Shown: positions 48,323 through 58,959 of the stretch, piece by piece
How the letters are laid out: every line of letters starts with the position of its first letter
Numbering within the stretch: position 1 is the stretch's first letter
Assembly: GCA_963978905.1 (NCBI GenBank)
Contig: OZ022256.1
Span: forward strand, 33,815,426-33,879,425
Origin: Trichostrongylus colubriformis
Lineage: Eukaryota; Nematoda; Chromadorea; Rhabditida; Trichostrongylidae
Direction: 5' to 3'
DNA length: 64,000 nucleotides
Made by a program: the position numbers and the translations under genes
The notes under the pieces: model-generated
Told to the model about the DNA's origin: nothing
Database searches by the model: none
What the model saw: the letters and a program-made list of their open reading frames with translations, nothing else

Positions 48323-50985
48323 TCCTACTCTATATAATTCGCTTAGTATGTCTGTGCGTGTGTATGTCCATCTGTCTGTCACGAAAATTCATATCTCACG
48401 TCGCAGCAAAGCTGGGACGCCGAATTTTACAAATGATATGGGGGTGGTAAAGGGACGGTGGTGGTGGACCGAAAGTGATAGCAGCTGATACGCGCTGATA
48501 AGGAGCCTTAAAAGCAAATGTCGCCAAATCGTTTCAATTTTCGGGTCGATTCTAGAGCGCCAGCACTCGAAGATGTTTTAGGGGGTAGGACGGGCACATC
48601 AATTGTGGGTGATCCAAATTGATACTGGTTGATAAGATACGATAAGGGGCGCGAAATGGCAAATGTCGTCAAGTCCGTTTCGTCTTCCTAGAGCGCTGAC
48701 ATTCACAGGTGTTTAGCAGGGTGGAACGGGAACATTAATGGTGGGTGGTCCAAATTTGATACCGGTATAATATTCGAGAAGGAGCGTCGAAAGGTAGGCA
48801 AATGTCGTCAAATTTGTTTCGCCTTTCGCGTTGATCACAGATCGTTGACAATCATAAGTGTTTAGCAGGGTGCGCCAGGGACATTAATGGTGGGCGATCC
48901 AATTTGATAATGGTTGATAAGGTTCGATAAGGCGCGTGAGAAGGCAGATGTCGACAAATGTTAAGGAGCGTCGGAAGGCAATTGTCACCAAGCCCGCCTC
49001 GCTTTTTCAGCTGACAGTTACATTTACATGTATTGTAGGGTGCGGGAACATTAATGGTGAGATAAGACCCATTAGGAAGTGGGTTGAATGAAATTCGGTA
49101 CACCGCTTACTACTACTATACGACCGCTATAGTAAAAGTGTTTGATGCTCAGTGCCATTGGGTAAACAAATTTTCAAAATTCTGATATCAGCTGCCGATG
49201 CATCTACCGCTAAATTGCTTAGCGTTCCAAATAATGGGGCACGTCTTCTGATACTGCGTTCTAGATAATCTACGATCACAATTGCGATAGCAAGGCAAGT
49301 GATAAATTCCCTCATGCGGTGTCAGTAACTGTAGTAGGATATCGACCACTAGACTATGTGAAGTTCCAAATAGTGATGCATCTTCACAAAAAAAAAGATA
49401 AGCATCGATAATTGGCATATGGGTTGTCACCAGCATGTTAGAATCAGATGCTCAGCAAGTGGACAAATTGCTACAAATCAATGTAGTTGAAAGCAACTCC
49501 ATCGACCCCTGAACACTGAACATCCAATAGCGACCACTCCACCCAAAGTGTTATCGTGAATAAACGTATCCCATTCTTGACAAGGGATATCGACCGCTAA
49601 ATCGTCTGAACCGCCGAAATGTAGTGGCCTTCTTCAGTCGTGCGATATGCAGTAGTAGATGACTAGAATCGACATCCAATAGCTTAAGCACTTGATGCTT
49701 AGCGAGTGAATATACTTTGTAATTTGAACCTAGCCATGGGATATTTCGACTGCTAAACTACTTGGAATTCGAGAAAGTAACAGGCCTTTTATAACACCCC
49801 ACGTCCCCTGCTTCCTTTTTAATTTGAAAGCCATGCAGAGTAGAGGAAATTTCCACCATGCCATACACATTGATTATCGCATCGATGGAATCCTTTTTGC
49901 ACGTCGCCATGAGTCGAGCGCAGTTTGCGTGTGACAATAAGTGGTAGCGGCTGTTACTCTCTTGATTTTCGTTACATTGTGGACCGCTCAAAAATGCAGT
50001 CTTCCAAAGAATGGTAGTTCTAGCTGTTCGCAGGGATATGATAAACTATGTAAATGGCTAATTCATCAACGATCATATAGCTGAAGTATGCTTGCTCAGT
50101 AAATGAACCAATTCCCTACTCCGACATCAGAAGCATTAAAATGGGTCGACCGCTCGATTATCTAAAATTTTGAATAGTAGTGGCTGCCTACAGAGTTATG
50201 ATAAGCACTGCAAAAAGATTGCCGTATCTTTATCATAAAATTATCTTTCATCTGAAATTAGTCAGTACCGCTGTTGTTGAAGTTGAAACATAGCCCGACC
50301 AGGCGAGTTGCTAATGTTTTCATTTCGACTGTAGAAGTACTGTTGGCTGGCGCACACTACTGCGCGCGATTCATGTCGATGTCGTGCAAAATAGGTTCGA
50401 GGAAGAGCGACTTATCTATCGCGACACCTCGCGATCGTACTGTGAGGACTTAGGCCCCCTTCAGGAGGGGCGAGGAAAATCTGACCGCCCAGATCAATCC
50501 AGCGGCAGGTCGAGACCCCCCATCAACTATCGGTTTCGCGCCAAAAGGGCCAAGGGGGTATAAAAGGTGCAAGGAATCGATAATACCCACCGTTTTTCCT
50601 TTCTAGCCTTTTTAGGTTTCAATTTGTTGATTAACAGTATTACTCGTTTAATTACCCAAGTTTGAGGTACCATAAAGGATTGGTTGTTGGTTGGTGTTCG
50701 AGATTATACAAGGAAAAAAACCGCGTGGCAACGGCAACAATACATTTTCATAACAACACATATCTCTATATCACTTATCTATTGATAAATTATCTACATA
50801 ACTACCGAAAGCTTTCTTGTCACGTCACCTCTCCTGCTTTTTTTGCAATTTGAAAGCTCAGTCGAAAGCAGAGGAAAGAAAATTTCCACCCAATCCCATA
50901 CCCAACGGTGACCACGTCGCCCATTTTGCACAACATCGCCATGAATCGCGCACGGCAGTGTGCGCCAGCCAACTGGAGTACTAGA
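48323..50985 (+). mobile_element. Helitron-derived region with tandem subrepeats
   Basis: The 5' end A|TCCTACTCTATATAATTCG at 48323 is homologous to 41963. Degenerate tandem units of about 145 bp run 48490-49090 (GATAAGG..GCGT..AAGGCAAATGTCG, GTTTAGCAGGGTG, GGGACATTAATGGTGGG). More decayed units repeat TCGACCGCTAAA...CAAATAGTG through about 50200. A Helitron-like 3' hairpin (GCGCAC-GGCA-GTGTGCGC) followed by CAGCCAACTGG ends near 50985, but the next base is A, not T. A similar 3' end in reverse lies at 50347-50390. Whether this is one element or several joined fragments is unclear. Confidence 0.55.
50646..50666 (+). ncRNA. SL1 spliced-leader-like sequence, probable SL RNA pseudogene or retroposed leader
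   Basis: The 21 nt are identical to nucleotides 2-22 of the 22-nt nematode SL1 leader; only the first G is replaced by C. It is followed directly by GTACC, so a GT donor and the TACC...GGTA leader stem are kept as in SL RNA. The next 90 nt do not show the conserved SL RNA body or an Sm site (AATTTTTGG-like), so a working SL RNA gene is unlikely. A TATAAAAG lies about 75 nt upstream. Confidence 0.6.
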
Positions 50986-51330
50986 ACATATCCTGGGAAG
51001 AGAATAAGAACTCGAAAAACAAAAAAATGAGTTCATGAAATAACCGTACTGTAGCTCCAGGGTCGATTAAAGTGAGAAAAGAGGAGCAAAATTTTCACCA
51101 ACGTCGAAGATCCTTCATTCCCTAAACTAGACTAAAGCAGATGAGACAGATGCCTTCCATGTTGAAGGAGGGTATATAAATTTAAGCCCAGGCCTGGAGA
51201 GGTAAGGAGCTTCGACGTCGATGAAAAGTTGCGCCTTCCCTTCACCCCCTCCCCTCTCCACTTTTGCTGACCCTGGCTTCATATGCAGATGACGCCGTGT
51301 TAATGGTGCATTCCATACCAATTCTGCTTA

Positions 51331-51514
51331 GCAGGTCCTGTGCACACATTTTCACCTCCACATTGCCCCTTCTATTTTATTATGACGCGTGTGAGCTGAT
51401 TTTTGGCGTTACAAATAAGTGCGTATGACCTGGGATGTGGGATATAGCGGCCTCGTGGCAGGAAACACTGAAGCACAGGCAATGTGGAGGTGAATATGTG
51501 TGCACAGGGCCTGC
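51331..51514. repeat. 38-bp inverted repeat, MITE-like
   Basis: The arms 51331-51370 and 51477-51514 pair (CCTGTGCACACATTTTCACC with GGTGAATATGTGTGCACAGG, then TCCACATTGCC with GGCAATGTGGA) around about 106 bp. No target duplication was identified. Confidence 0.65.
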
Positions 51515-52689
51515 AGACGGGCAAAGATCAATCGCAGATATTTCAAACAAAAACGTCTCAGTGACCATCGGACACGTTGATATTACATGTTTCGAAGATT
51601 TGTCATGGAATTGTTTTTCTTCCATAATTTCATGCATTTTTAAGTGCTGCCCCCACAGTACATGAGCGCCCGGCTTTTCGCAGCGAGTTGTACTGTTTAC
51701 TCTCACTGACCCGTCGCTCATTTATAAGCACATGGTTCTGCTCCCCTCAGACTTAGCTCTCGTACCCATTGTTTCTGGAGAAATCTGCGAAGACATGCTC
51801 AAACCACACTTACCCCTCTTTCCTTTGAGAGTCCCATGTTGCATCACACCATACAACGAGTCGACCAAAATAGAAATGCTCCTCACTTTCCCTTCGATAA
51901 TACTGATTCATTCTGCATTTTACAGGCACAGTTGCAGAAATCGGCATGTGATCGTTCCTACTCGCTTAGTGCTCATAAGAGCGCTTACAATTTGTTTCAG
52001 AAAAAGCTACAACGTGGATCATTCGATGAGTGATCACCTCGTAAAGCAGGATTGCAAGGGAAATCAAAGAGCGAGTGACTTGCCTTACTGTCAAACTCGT
52101 GAAGTTGCGGTGGTAATAGTGAGTGTATCGAGCACTTCCTACTCCTCCGCTTTTACCAGATGACCTCCAGACGAATGTGGGAAGGACTAGTGCACAGTGA
52201 GGCTGATATACGTGAAGCGATCGCTGTGGCGAAAATGTCGCAAAGCGCAGCGATAACACTGAGACTGTGGAAAGAATCCCTCATAGAAACATATTTCACA
52301 TCGCCATGAAGAGACCGCCATGAAGAGACCGGAAGATCGAAGCTGCGGTGCTGATTTGGCGCAGAACTCCATTTGCTGTGCTACAAGGGAAAGGAATGCA
52401 GCTTGTCAAATTTTTAGTCAATGTACCATAGATGGCATACATGTGGATAGACGTGCGGTCATGTAAAATCACGTTACTGCTCAAACGCAGTGATATGAGT
52501 AAATCGGTTGCATCACTCACTCCACTTCTGGATTTCAAGAGCGCCTTTCGCCGAGAGTTGCGCCACATACAGCCTCCTTAGGCCCTTAATTTCATTTGGA
52601 AGACTCAGTTTGAAAATTTCTCACTACCCACGCTGCCCCTATCACCGCCTTGGACATTCACCTGTATCACCTGTCGTCCCATTGCTCAT
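51515..52689. other. No supported gene
   Basis: A 143-codon plus-strand frame at 51732-52163 has no motif and overlaps long antisense frames. A small duplication of CATGAAGAGACCG occurs at 52305-52331. Nothing else is supported. Confidence 0.35.
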
Positions 52690-54612
52690 AGAGAAACTCA
52701 AGCGGGCGCCAGCAACGTCTCCATTCAACCCTGTCGCGAGCTAGAATAGTTCAGTGATCCAGTGATCCTTTCTGGCTCCAGTGACTCGCGACATCACGTC
52801 TCCTTCGCGCACAGCTTTTGTGGAAAAGTCTGACCATCGGGCCAGTGGTCGTCCAGGTGTTCGTTTGACGTCCCGAGGGATTCAGTCGGTAACCGCTCTG
52901 GCCCAACGGTCATCACGATATCGCATGACGTGTCCGGCTTATGTACTCTTCGATATACGGCGGCGCCCCTGATCTTCGATCGTAGAAAAAGTTCGGGACT
53001 TCGGATTGCCCTCTACACTTGCTGGATACTCCGTGTATCATCCTTTCAATGGCGCTTTGAATGACGCCAATCGCATGCTCTTTCTACTTCTCTACAGAAT
53101 CGTCTCGGAGGCGTATGTCAAGGCAGGAAGGACAGCGGAATCGAAGAGATGGGTGCGTAGTCGGGTGTTCTTCGTATTCTTCACCCCTTCAAGTACTCGA
53201 TGGTCTTGAAGGCTTCCCAAGCCGCTCTTTTTCTCCTGCTCAGCTATGGCAATAAGTCGTTCATCATATTGACTTCCCGACCTAGGTACACTTAGCTGAA
53301 GCATTCGGTGATGTTTGTTCCGTTAAGCGTAAATGGGGCATGAGGTACCAATTCGTTTCCCATGAACAGCGTCTTCAGGTTCAGCTGCAGACCATTTTTC
53401 CACAATAGCGGTCGAAATCGGCTAGCATTTGCTGCGCTTGCTGGATTGGCGGTGCTATAAGCACAATGTCGTCAGCGAAGGGCAGGTGGTTTAGATGCCG
53501 GCCATCGACCTTTCCTCCCATGCCTTCCCATTTCCATTGAGCATTATGTTCTCGAGGGCAGCGCTGAAAAGTTTAGGCGAAATGGGGCCGCCTTGTCGAA
53601 CCTCTCTCTCTCACGTCGATGACGACTTCCTTGTAGAATGGCGAGATGTCTTGAGTATGCACACCTCGGTTTCCCAGGACTTTGATAACCGCTTCTGTCT
53701 CAAATCAGTCGAAGGCTCTCTTCAAATCGATGAATGTGATACATAACGGCATCTTGTACTCTCGCGATACCTCAATGAGCCTAGTGACAGTGAGTATGTG
53801 TTTGATTATATTGATTGTATTATTTGTACTGAACCATCACCAAACCCCTGCTTGCTCGCTTGACTATCCTTTGTCCAAAGTTCTACCAATTCTATTCAAG
53901 ATGACTCGAGTGAAGAGCTAGGCTACAGAGAGCAGGCAGATTGGACGATAATTGCCAAGGTCGTGTGGATCTCTCTTGTTATACAGCAATACAGTCCTGC
54001 TGTTTATTCACGAGGTGGGTAAGTTGCATTCCGACAGCTAGCGTAGTCTGGCCAGTATTCTGACGATATTTGGCGGAAAATTCTTCAGATGTTCCGGTCT
54101 AATCCTGTCGGGGCCGGGTGCTGTACCATTCTTCACCGACGAAATGACGTGTCGGACTTCGCAAGGGAGAACCGATGGAACGACACCATCCTGCTTCAGA
54201 TTGCTCCTAGGCAGTTGGACGTGGCTATCGGAGAGATCCCAGTAGAAGTCGTAGATGACCTTCTCCATTGTCTTTCGGGAAGCAGTAAGTGTACCGTTCG
54301 GACGCCGGACCGGTCATTTTGATCTTGTAATTGACGAAACTTCGGAGGGCATTGCGGATGCTCCTCTCAGCCTCTGCTCCATACACCTGCGAGAGAAACG
54401 GAGGGTTCACAGTTCATGACTGTCTTGGGTCTTCGCTCTTTGAATTTCGCGGCTCTCCTTCCACGTTTCGCAGAGAGGAATGTTGCACGGATAAGTCGAT
54501 GGTCTAATCCCGTATAGAACTTTTGGACAAGGCGACGTCGGTCAGGCTAAACTCTCGATTGAAGATGACGTGGTCGATCTCATTATGGAATTGTCCACCG
54601 GGTGACTCTCAA
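52690..54612 (-). pseudogene. Decayed RTE-type non-LTR retrotransposon, 5'-truncated
   Basis: Read on the minus strand, segments in several frames give the last part of an APE endonuclease (an LDHRLIRA motif near 54500), then reverse transcriptase with NGTAPGPDRIRPEHL (about 54110), GNYRPICLLSV (about 53950), the FADD catalytic motif (about 53485), LPALTYASET, and the 3' RHVMRYRDDRW-type tail (about 52920). Frameshifts and in-frame stops break it throughout, so no protein is made. The order and motifs fit the RTE clade common in nematodes. It begins inside the endonuclease and is therefore a typical 5'-truncated insertion. A second copy in the opposite orientation lies at 58960-60870. Confidence 0.88.
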
Positions 54613-55531
54613 GTGAATCGTAACTGCTTCTATTTTATCATAAAAGCCATTTAGTTATGCACTGGCTCCATTGATCGTCTTTCAGTGGAGCTTACCTTAC
54701 GTACTGCTACAAGTCTTGCAATTACAACTCCTCCCTTTGCACGATTAGTTTACTGTACTGCTCAGGATAACGTCAACTTGCCAGGTCACTCTTATGTTGA
54801 AAAGATTAAACTCTTTTGAATAATATGAGGAGTTTGAAAGAAGAACTTTCGTCCGAGGAAAGAGGCACCATCTACGGAATGTGCCTTGGAATGGAACAGG
54901 AATGGGTCTCACTTAAAGAAAAACAAGTAATGCATATTCACCTTTACGAATCAAGTTTGCACAAGCAGTGCAACCGGCTATAGTAGCCTAAGACACTACT
55001 CGTCATCGATTTAACCGATATTTTGCCATGAAGTAACCTGTCTTGACGTCTAAGCAGTAATAGTTGCGAACAGGAATAGGTAGTGGTAAAGGATCATTCC
55101 CATGCAATTACTTGACGTCATTGCCACAATTTTAGCACGTGCCTTATGTGCTCACAAATTTGGAAAAAAGATTTTAGTCCAGAGTGTGAAGGCGCACGCA
55201 GTAATACAAATATGAAATCAATATGTTTAAAACTGACCAGTTCACCTTTCTCTTCTGGTTTCGCAGCACAAAAGTGGTTACAACAAAGGAGCAGACAACT
55301 CCGAAGTGAAATCGAAAACGAAACCGGGCTCTCTTCATAACTCATTTGTGCCGCTTAAGTGCGCTTTCGCTCGATGATCTTCCACGTTACTGTCCGTTTC
55401 GGGAATCTATGAGTTAGGCTGGACTCGTGAGTCGTATGATACCTGTAGCCCCTGAGCTACCCTTCCGGCAGTAAAAATTGCGAAAGTGAAAGGCTTACCA
55501 CTGTACATAGGCGAGCACCTCTATTGAATGA
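54613..55531. other. No supported gene
   Basis: AT-rich sequence. A 64-codon plus-strand frame at 55146-55340 has no recognised motif. Nothing further is supported. Confidence 0.35.
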
Positions 55532-56075
55532 TCAGCAGCTCGAGTTGCTGTCATGCTGGAAACCTTTCAGGAGAGGTTGGAACATTATGCAATCCCGAAT
55601 AAAATGATCATTTTTGGCATTTTTGATTGTTCTATGCCTAGGACGAGCTTTATAACGACTGTACAAAGAGGAAGTCATTTGGGAGATCGATTGATCACAT
55701 TGTCTCCATAAGTTGCTTCCTTTCACGCCGGAAAATCTAATTGCATGATATGGTTTTATGATGGATGACAGCGACGGAAGCGGTGCACTGGACTTTCTTG
55801 TGAAATCTTCGAAACGAATAAATACTGATATGGCATGCCACACATCCAGAAAAGCGAATCCTTGCAGCTGTTTTTTTAAATTTACGACATTGTAGGGGTC
55901 TCTTCAATGTTAACGGGAGATGGTGTGGGCGATTGAACAACATGCGGATACAAATCACTGTGAAACGGGTGACCTTTACCGAGTCTTGGGCAGAGAAAAG
56001 AGCGCACGCAAGTAAGGTAGCTATAAAGAGTTGGGACAGCGCCAAGTTATTGTCGGAATTGAAATTCTGATTTCA
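55532..56075 (-). CDS. Candidate two-exon gene for a short secreted-like protein
   Basis: The upstream exon (about 55980-56069, after a GAAATCAG acceptor-like site) reads NFNSDNNLALSQLF then IATLLACALFSAQDS, a signal-peptide-like hydrophobic stretch, and ends at TCG/GTAAAG. A 112-codon exon (55532-55867) follows an AAAACAG acceptor in matching phase and ends in a stop. Its product is basic with scattered cysteines (LWRQCDQSISQM, DCIMFQP). No ATG precedes the hydrophobic part in this exon, so a first exon would be needed. The family is unknown and chance cannot be excluded. Confidence 0.25.
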
Positions 56076-56405
56076 CCGCAGTGACTTCGTCGTTCGTTTG
56101 GGGGAGGAAGAAGGGAGTTGTATCTATACCTGTATGATTCTCTCTGCTTCAACTATAGAAATAAAAGAAAGGGATCGTCGAATCCTCTGGCGTGCATCCC
56201 ACGTAAGCAGATCCCATATAATGTAATTGTTAAAACTTCAATTCTGGTTTCACCTCAGTGGCTTCGTCTTTCGTTTGGAGGGAGTGTGATACCTGTTTTG
56301 AAGTACACAGACGCTGCTCTGCTTTATCATTATAGAAGTAGAAGTAAGGGATTGTTTGAACCTTCTGCGGTGCGTCCCACGTAACCAGATCCCATATAAT
56401 GTCTG
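56058..56405. repeat. Two tandem copies of a ~175-bp unit
   Basis: The units at about 56058-56225 and 56235-56405 share TTTCACC.CAGTG.CTTCGTC.TTCGTTTG, CTATAGAA and CCCACGTAA.CAGATCCCATATAATG. They are not coding and have no known family. Confidence 0.65.
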
Positions 56406-56672
56406 TTCACCTACAAGGAAAGGCTCCCGGTTTACCGTAGCCATGTCCATAAGTAGTTTCGAACGGGGATCTCAAATCTGCCCCCCAAATCTGCTGAGCG
56501 ATTCTGGGATGGAAATTATGAAGCTTTTTCTGAATCACTGGTACTATTACATGGGTACGTTCGGGAGTATAAGGCGCGCGAGCCAGACGTTTCGCGCAAA
56601 ACAAGTGTGATTTCCAATTATGGTTGTTTGGATGTTTCAGCTTTAACCAAGAATAGTTAATCACTTTACTTC

Positions 56673-56708
56673 GACTGACGTGTCGGCGTCATCGCCTTCT
56701 TCAGAGTC
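56673..56708 (-). ncRNA. Hammerhead-ribozyme-like core, mutated copy
   Basis: On the minus strand it reads GACT, CTGAAGA, an extra A, GGCG-ATGA-CGCC, GACA, CGTC, AGTC. Compared with the copy at 57598, the invariant GAAA is GACA. A change in this catalytic strand would be expected to destroy cleavage. Confidence 0.55.
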
Positions 56709-57056
56709 TGGAAGAGTGAAGTCTTCATGAAAACTATTCGTCCAAACGCCATTTCGTTTCACACAAAAAAAGTTGACAGTTAATAAAACGGGGAGACGAT
56801 GTCCTATAGAATTACTGACTGACCTTTGAGACCGTCGACCGTAGAGGTCCACCTGCCACCCCGTAGTGGTAGAAGAGGGGTTTAAACAGGTAAGACCCCA
56901 AGACCACTTGCCTGAGGAAACCCCTGAGGGAGTTTGCCCCAGTATAACCTTTCTAGAAGCAAAGAACCCAAGTACACCCTAGGAATTTGTGTAACACCCC
57001 TTATTGATATTGTTCTAACCCCCGACACCGTGATAGAGAAAACCACGGCGATTGAT

Positions 57057-57518
57057 CTAATAGATCAAAACCCGCATAGGGCCGCATAAGGGCGCCAGCT
57101 CCTTAATGATTTCCACGCATTCCTCCTTTCTGTTGATTTTAGGGCTCCTGGCCGTGATCCAGAAGGCCTCTAAGGTACGCCGCGCCGCAATATCGGGTTC
57201 ACGTGATAGTATCGTGACGGCCACCTGTGTGGATGCATTCCCATGGCATCGAACCCTGTGTTCTCCTAATGGGGTGGTAATCTTCGACTTCGACATGCCA
57301 TCTAGGTATTTCTTAACTCGGATGCGAAGAGGTCTGCCGGTCTCACCAATGTACTCGCCTTTGCACTGAAGGCATGTGATCGAATATACTACACCCGACG
57401 TCATGCAGTCTCCCTGCTTCCTGAAAGAACAAATAAAGCAAGGAGTTAAACATAAGCGGTCGTAGGAGCGGTTTCGTACCAGTAGGCCTCGGAGATTTGG
57501 GAGTGGTATGTCCACCAC
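57057..57518 (-). CDS. GIY-YIG endonuclease domain of a Penelope-like element (fragment)
   Basis: This open frame of 153 codons is the C-terminal endonuclease of a Penelope-like retroelement, which nicks the target so the element can prime insertion. Motifs: GVVYSITC at residues 42-49 (GIY strand with a Penelope-type CxxC at 49-52), YIGET at 56-60 (YIG strand), Arg in RPLRIRV just after, and a conserved Glu in LEAFWI. The upstream reverse transcriptase is absent; the frame starts close to the junction with an inverted terminal repeat. It is uninterrupted, but without RT it cannot mobilise itself. Confidence 0.85.
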   Translation of the reverse strand: MVDIPLPNLRGLLVRNRSYDRLCLTPCFICSFRKQGDCMTSGVVYSITCLQCKGEYIGETGRPLRIRVKKYLDGMSKSKITTPLGEHRVRCHGNASTQVAVTILSREPDIAARRTLEAFWITARSPKINRKEECVEIIKELAPLCGPMRVLIY

Positions 57519-57597
57519 TCTTACTATCTCCTGGAGTTTTTCTGTGGAATGGAATGGCGTTTGGACGAATAGTTTTCATAAAGAGTTCACTCTTCCA

Positions 57598-57633
57598 GAC
57601 TCTGAAGAAGGCGACGACGCCGAAACGTCAGTC
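57598..57633 (+). ncRNA. Hammerhead-ribozyme-like core, intact-looking copy
   Basis: In order: stem I GACT (57598-57601), CTGAAGA (57602-57608, fits CUGANGA), one extra A, stem II GGCG-ACGA-CGCC, GAAA (57622-57625), C-G plus the GTC cleavage triplet (57627-57629), and stem I' AGTC (57630-57633) complementary to GACT. Stem III is minimal, the form reported for Penelope-like ribozymes that act as dimers. The extra A between CTGAAGA and stem II departs from the textbook core, so activity is unproven. Confidence 0.65.
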
Positions 57634-57694
57634 GAAATAAAGTGCTTAACAATCTTGGTTGAAGCTGAAACATCCAAACAACCATAATTGAAAG

Positions 57695-58446
57695 ATCATG
57701 CCAAGATTCATCGAAAGTCGCACATAGACAAGCCTGATTTTCAGGGACCAAACCACCCCACTGGACAAGTTTTTAGCCAATTCGAGAGTTTGACCGGGTT
57801 TCGGAAAAGTTCATGAGCTATTGGCTTGCAACCCATTCAATGAAGGAGAAGTCGTTGACCTTTGTCGAGGGAATGACCTTATTTGATGCTTGTTACGTAC
57901 ACTTTTGTCACGGGCATCTGTAATGGGCATGTCTAGGTTATATTTGTTCAGGTTGCACGATTTGTAGAAAAAAATTCAAAAACCACTACTCAGCCCCCTC
58001 CCCCCGGCACTCCTAATTTTGCGAAGTTGGGCTAGAAACTCTTCGGCTGAAAACTTGCACAGAGGGGTAATTCGAGCCCCTGCGCACGAATACCATAGTC
58101 GTTTTACGCAACAACGCCTGAATCCCCACAATCACAGAATAATAGGGTAAAAAAGATGGGCATGTTCAATGATCCAAAAAAGAGCCATTCTTTCCCTATT
58201 GCTCATCAGTGGCTGGGGGGAGGGGAGGGAGGGGGAGGTGCAAGATGCTTTAACGAAGCGTAAAAGCGTCTTGCAAACGTTTAGAAAACATTCGAAGCAA
58301 AAGCAAAACTAGCGAATGCATCAAGGATTTGAACACTTATGCCCCAACTTGTAGTCCGACGCCTTACTAGTTACTCCATCCAAGCTCCGACAAAATATTT
58401 TCTCGAGTCACATATGACCGGCGTCTGCGCTCCCGCCGTATCTTTT
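57695..58446. other. No supported gene
   Basis: It contains a G-rich run at 58213-58240 and a C-rich run near 57990-58007. No coding or repeat structure was identified. Confidence 0.4.
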
Positions 58447-58881
58447 AGGCCCCAGAACTTCCTTCCCAGAATCGTTCAGCAGATTAGGAGGGCAGATTCG
58501 GGATCTCCGTTCAAGACTACATATGAGCATATAAAACTCATCTTGAATGGTCACGGTGACCTGGGAGCCTTTCCTTATAAGTAAAGTATTCAAAATGTCC
58601 AAATTTAGTATGGAGAAGATGCCGCACCCTATCTGGCGGCGATTAGATGGAGCGCAGTGGAGCGTATTACATGGCTCTTATCTAGTTTCTAACTCCTCTA
58701 TTCTTGCTTTTTCACGCTTTATCTTCTTGCTTTTTCATGCTTTATCCATGCTGCATAACTTGCATTACTTCTAAGCCTTCATCTTTGTCATCAGTGTACG
58801 AGCACATTACCAATGGTCGGCGAGGCTTCCGTTTCGGAGTATGAGTATTGAATTTTAGTTTTCATCTTAGACGCTTTTGTT

Positions 58882-58930
58882 TTATGCTGGGAGAAACCCT
58901 AGCAATGGTGCTGGGAGAAACCCTAGCAAT
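58882..58930. repeat. Short tandem duplication
   Basis: A 24-bp unit (TGCTGGGAGAAACCCTAGCA...) is repeated twice, just before the RTE copy. Confidence 0.7.
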
Positions 58931-58959
58931 GCCTGCCAATTCTGCTTGCTGTAAGACAA

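Larger units (their letters stand above)
56609..57692 (-). mobile_element. Truncated Penelope-like element with inverted terminal repeats
   Basis: A GIY-YIG coding fragment is bracketed by inverted copies of a ~150-bp terminal repeat (about 56609-56763 and 57541-57692). The repeats share outer CAATTATGGTTGTTTGG / CCAAACAACCATAATTG and inner CGTCCAAACGCCATT / AATGGCGTTTGGACG. Penelope-like elements are known for pLTRs in direct or inverted orientation and for hammerhead ribozyme motifs in them. Both traits appear here. The reverse transcriptase is missing, so the element was cut at its 5' side near 57520-57545. Confidence 0.75.
56390..58585. repeat. Inverted pair of a ~140-bp repeat flanking the Penelope-like element
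   Basis: The left copy (56390-56530, minus) and right copy (58447-58585, plus) share CCCAGAATCG.TCAGCAGATT, GGGCAGATT and GGGAGCCTTTCCTT. The pair encloses the Penelope-like fragment. Whether it belongs to that element or is an older host repeat is unknown. Confidence 0.5.

Noticed and set aside
51732..52163. 143-codon plus-strand protein gene
   Set aside because: Overlaps long antisense frames, no recognisable domain; length alone is not convincing.
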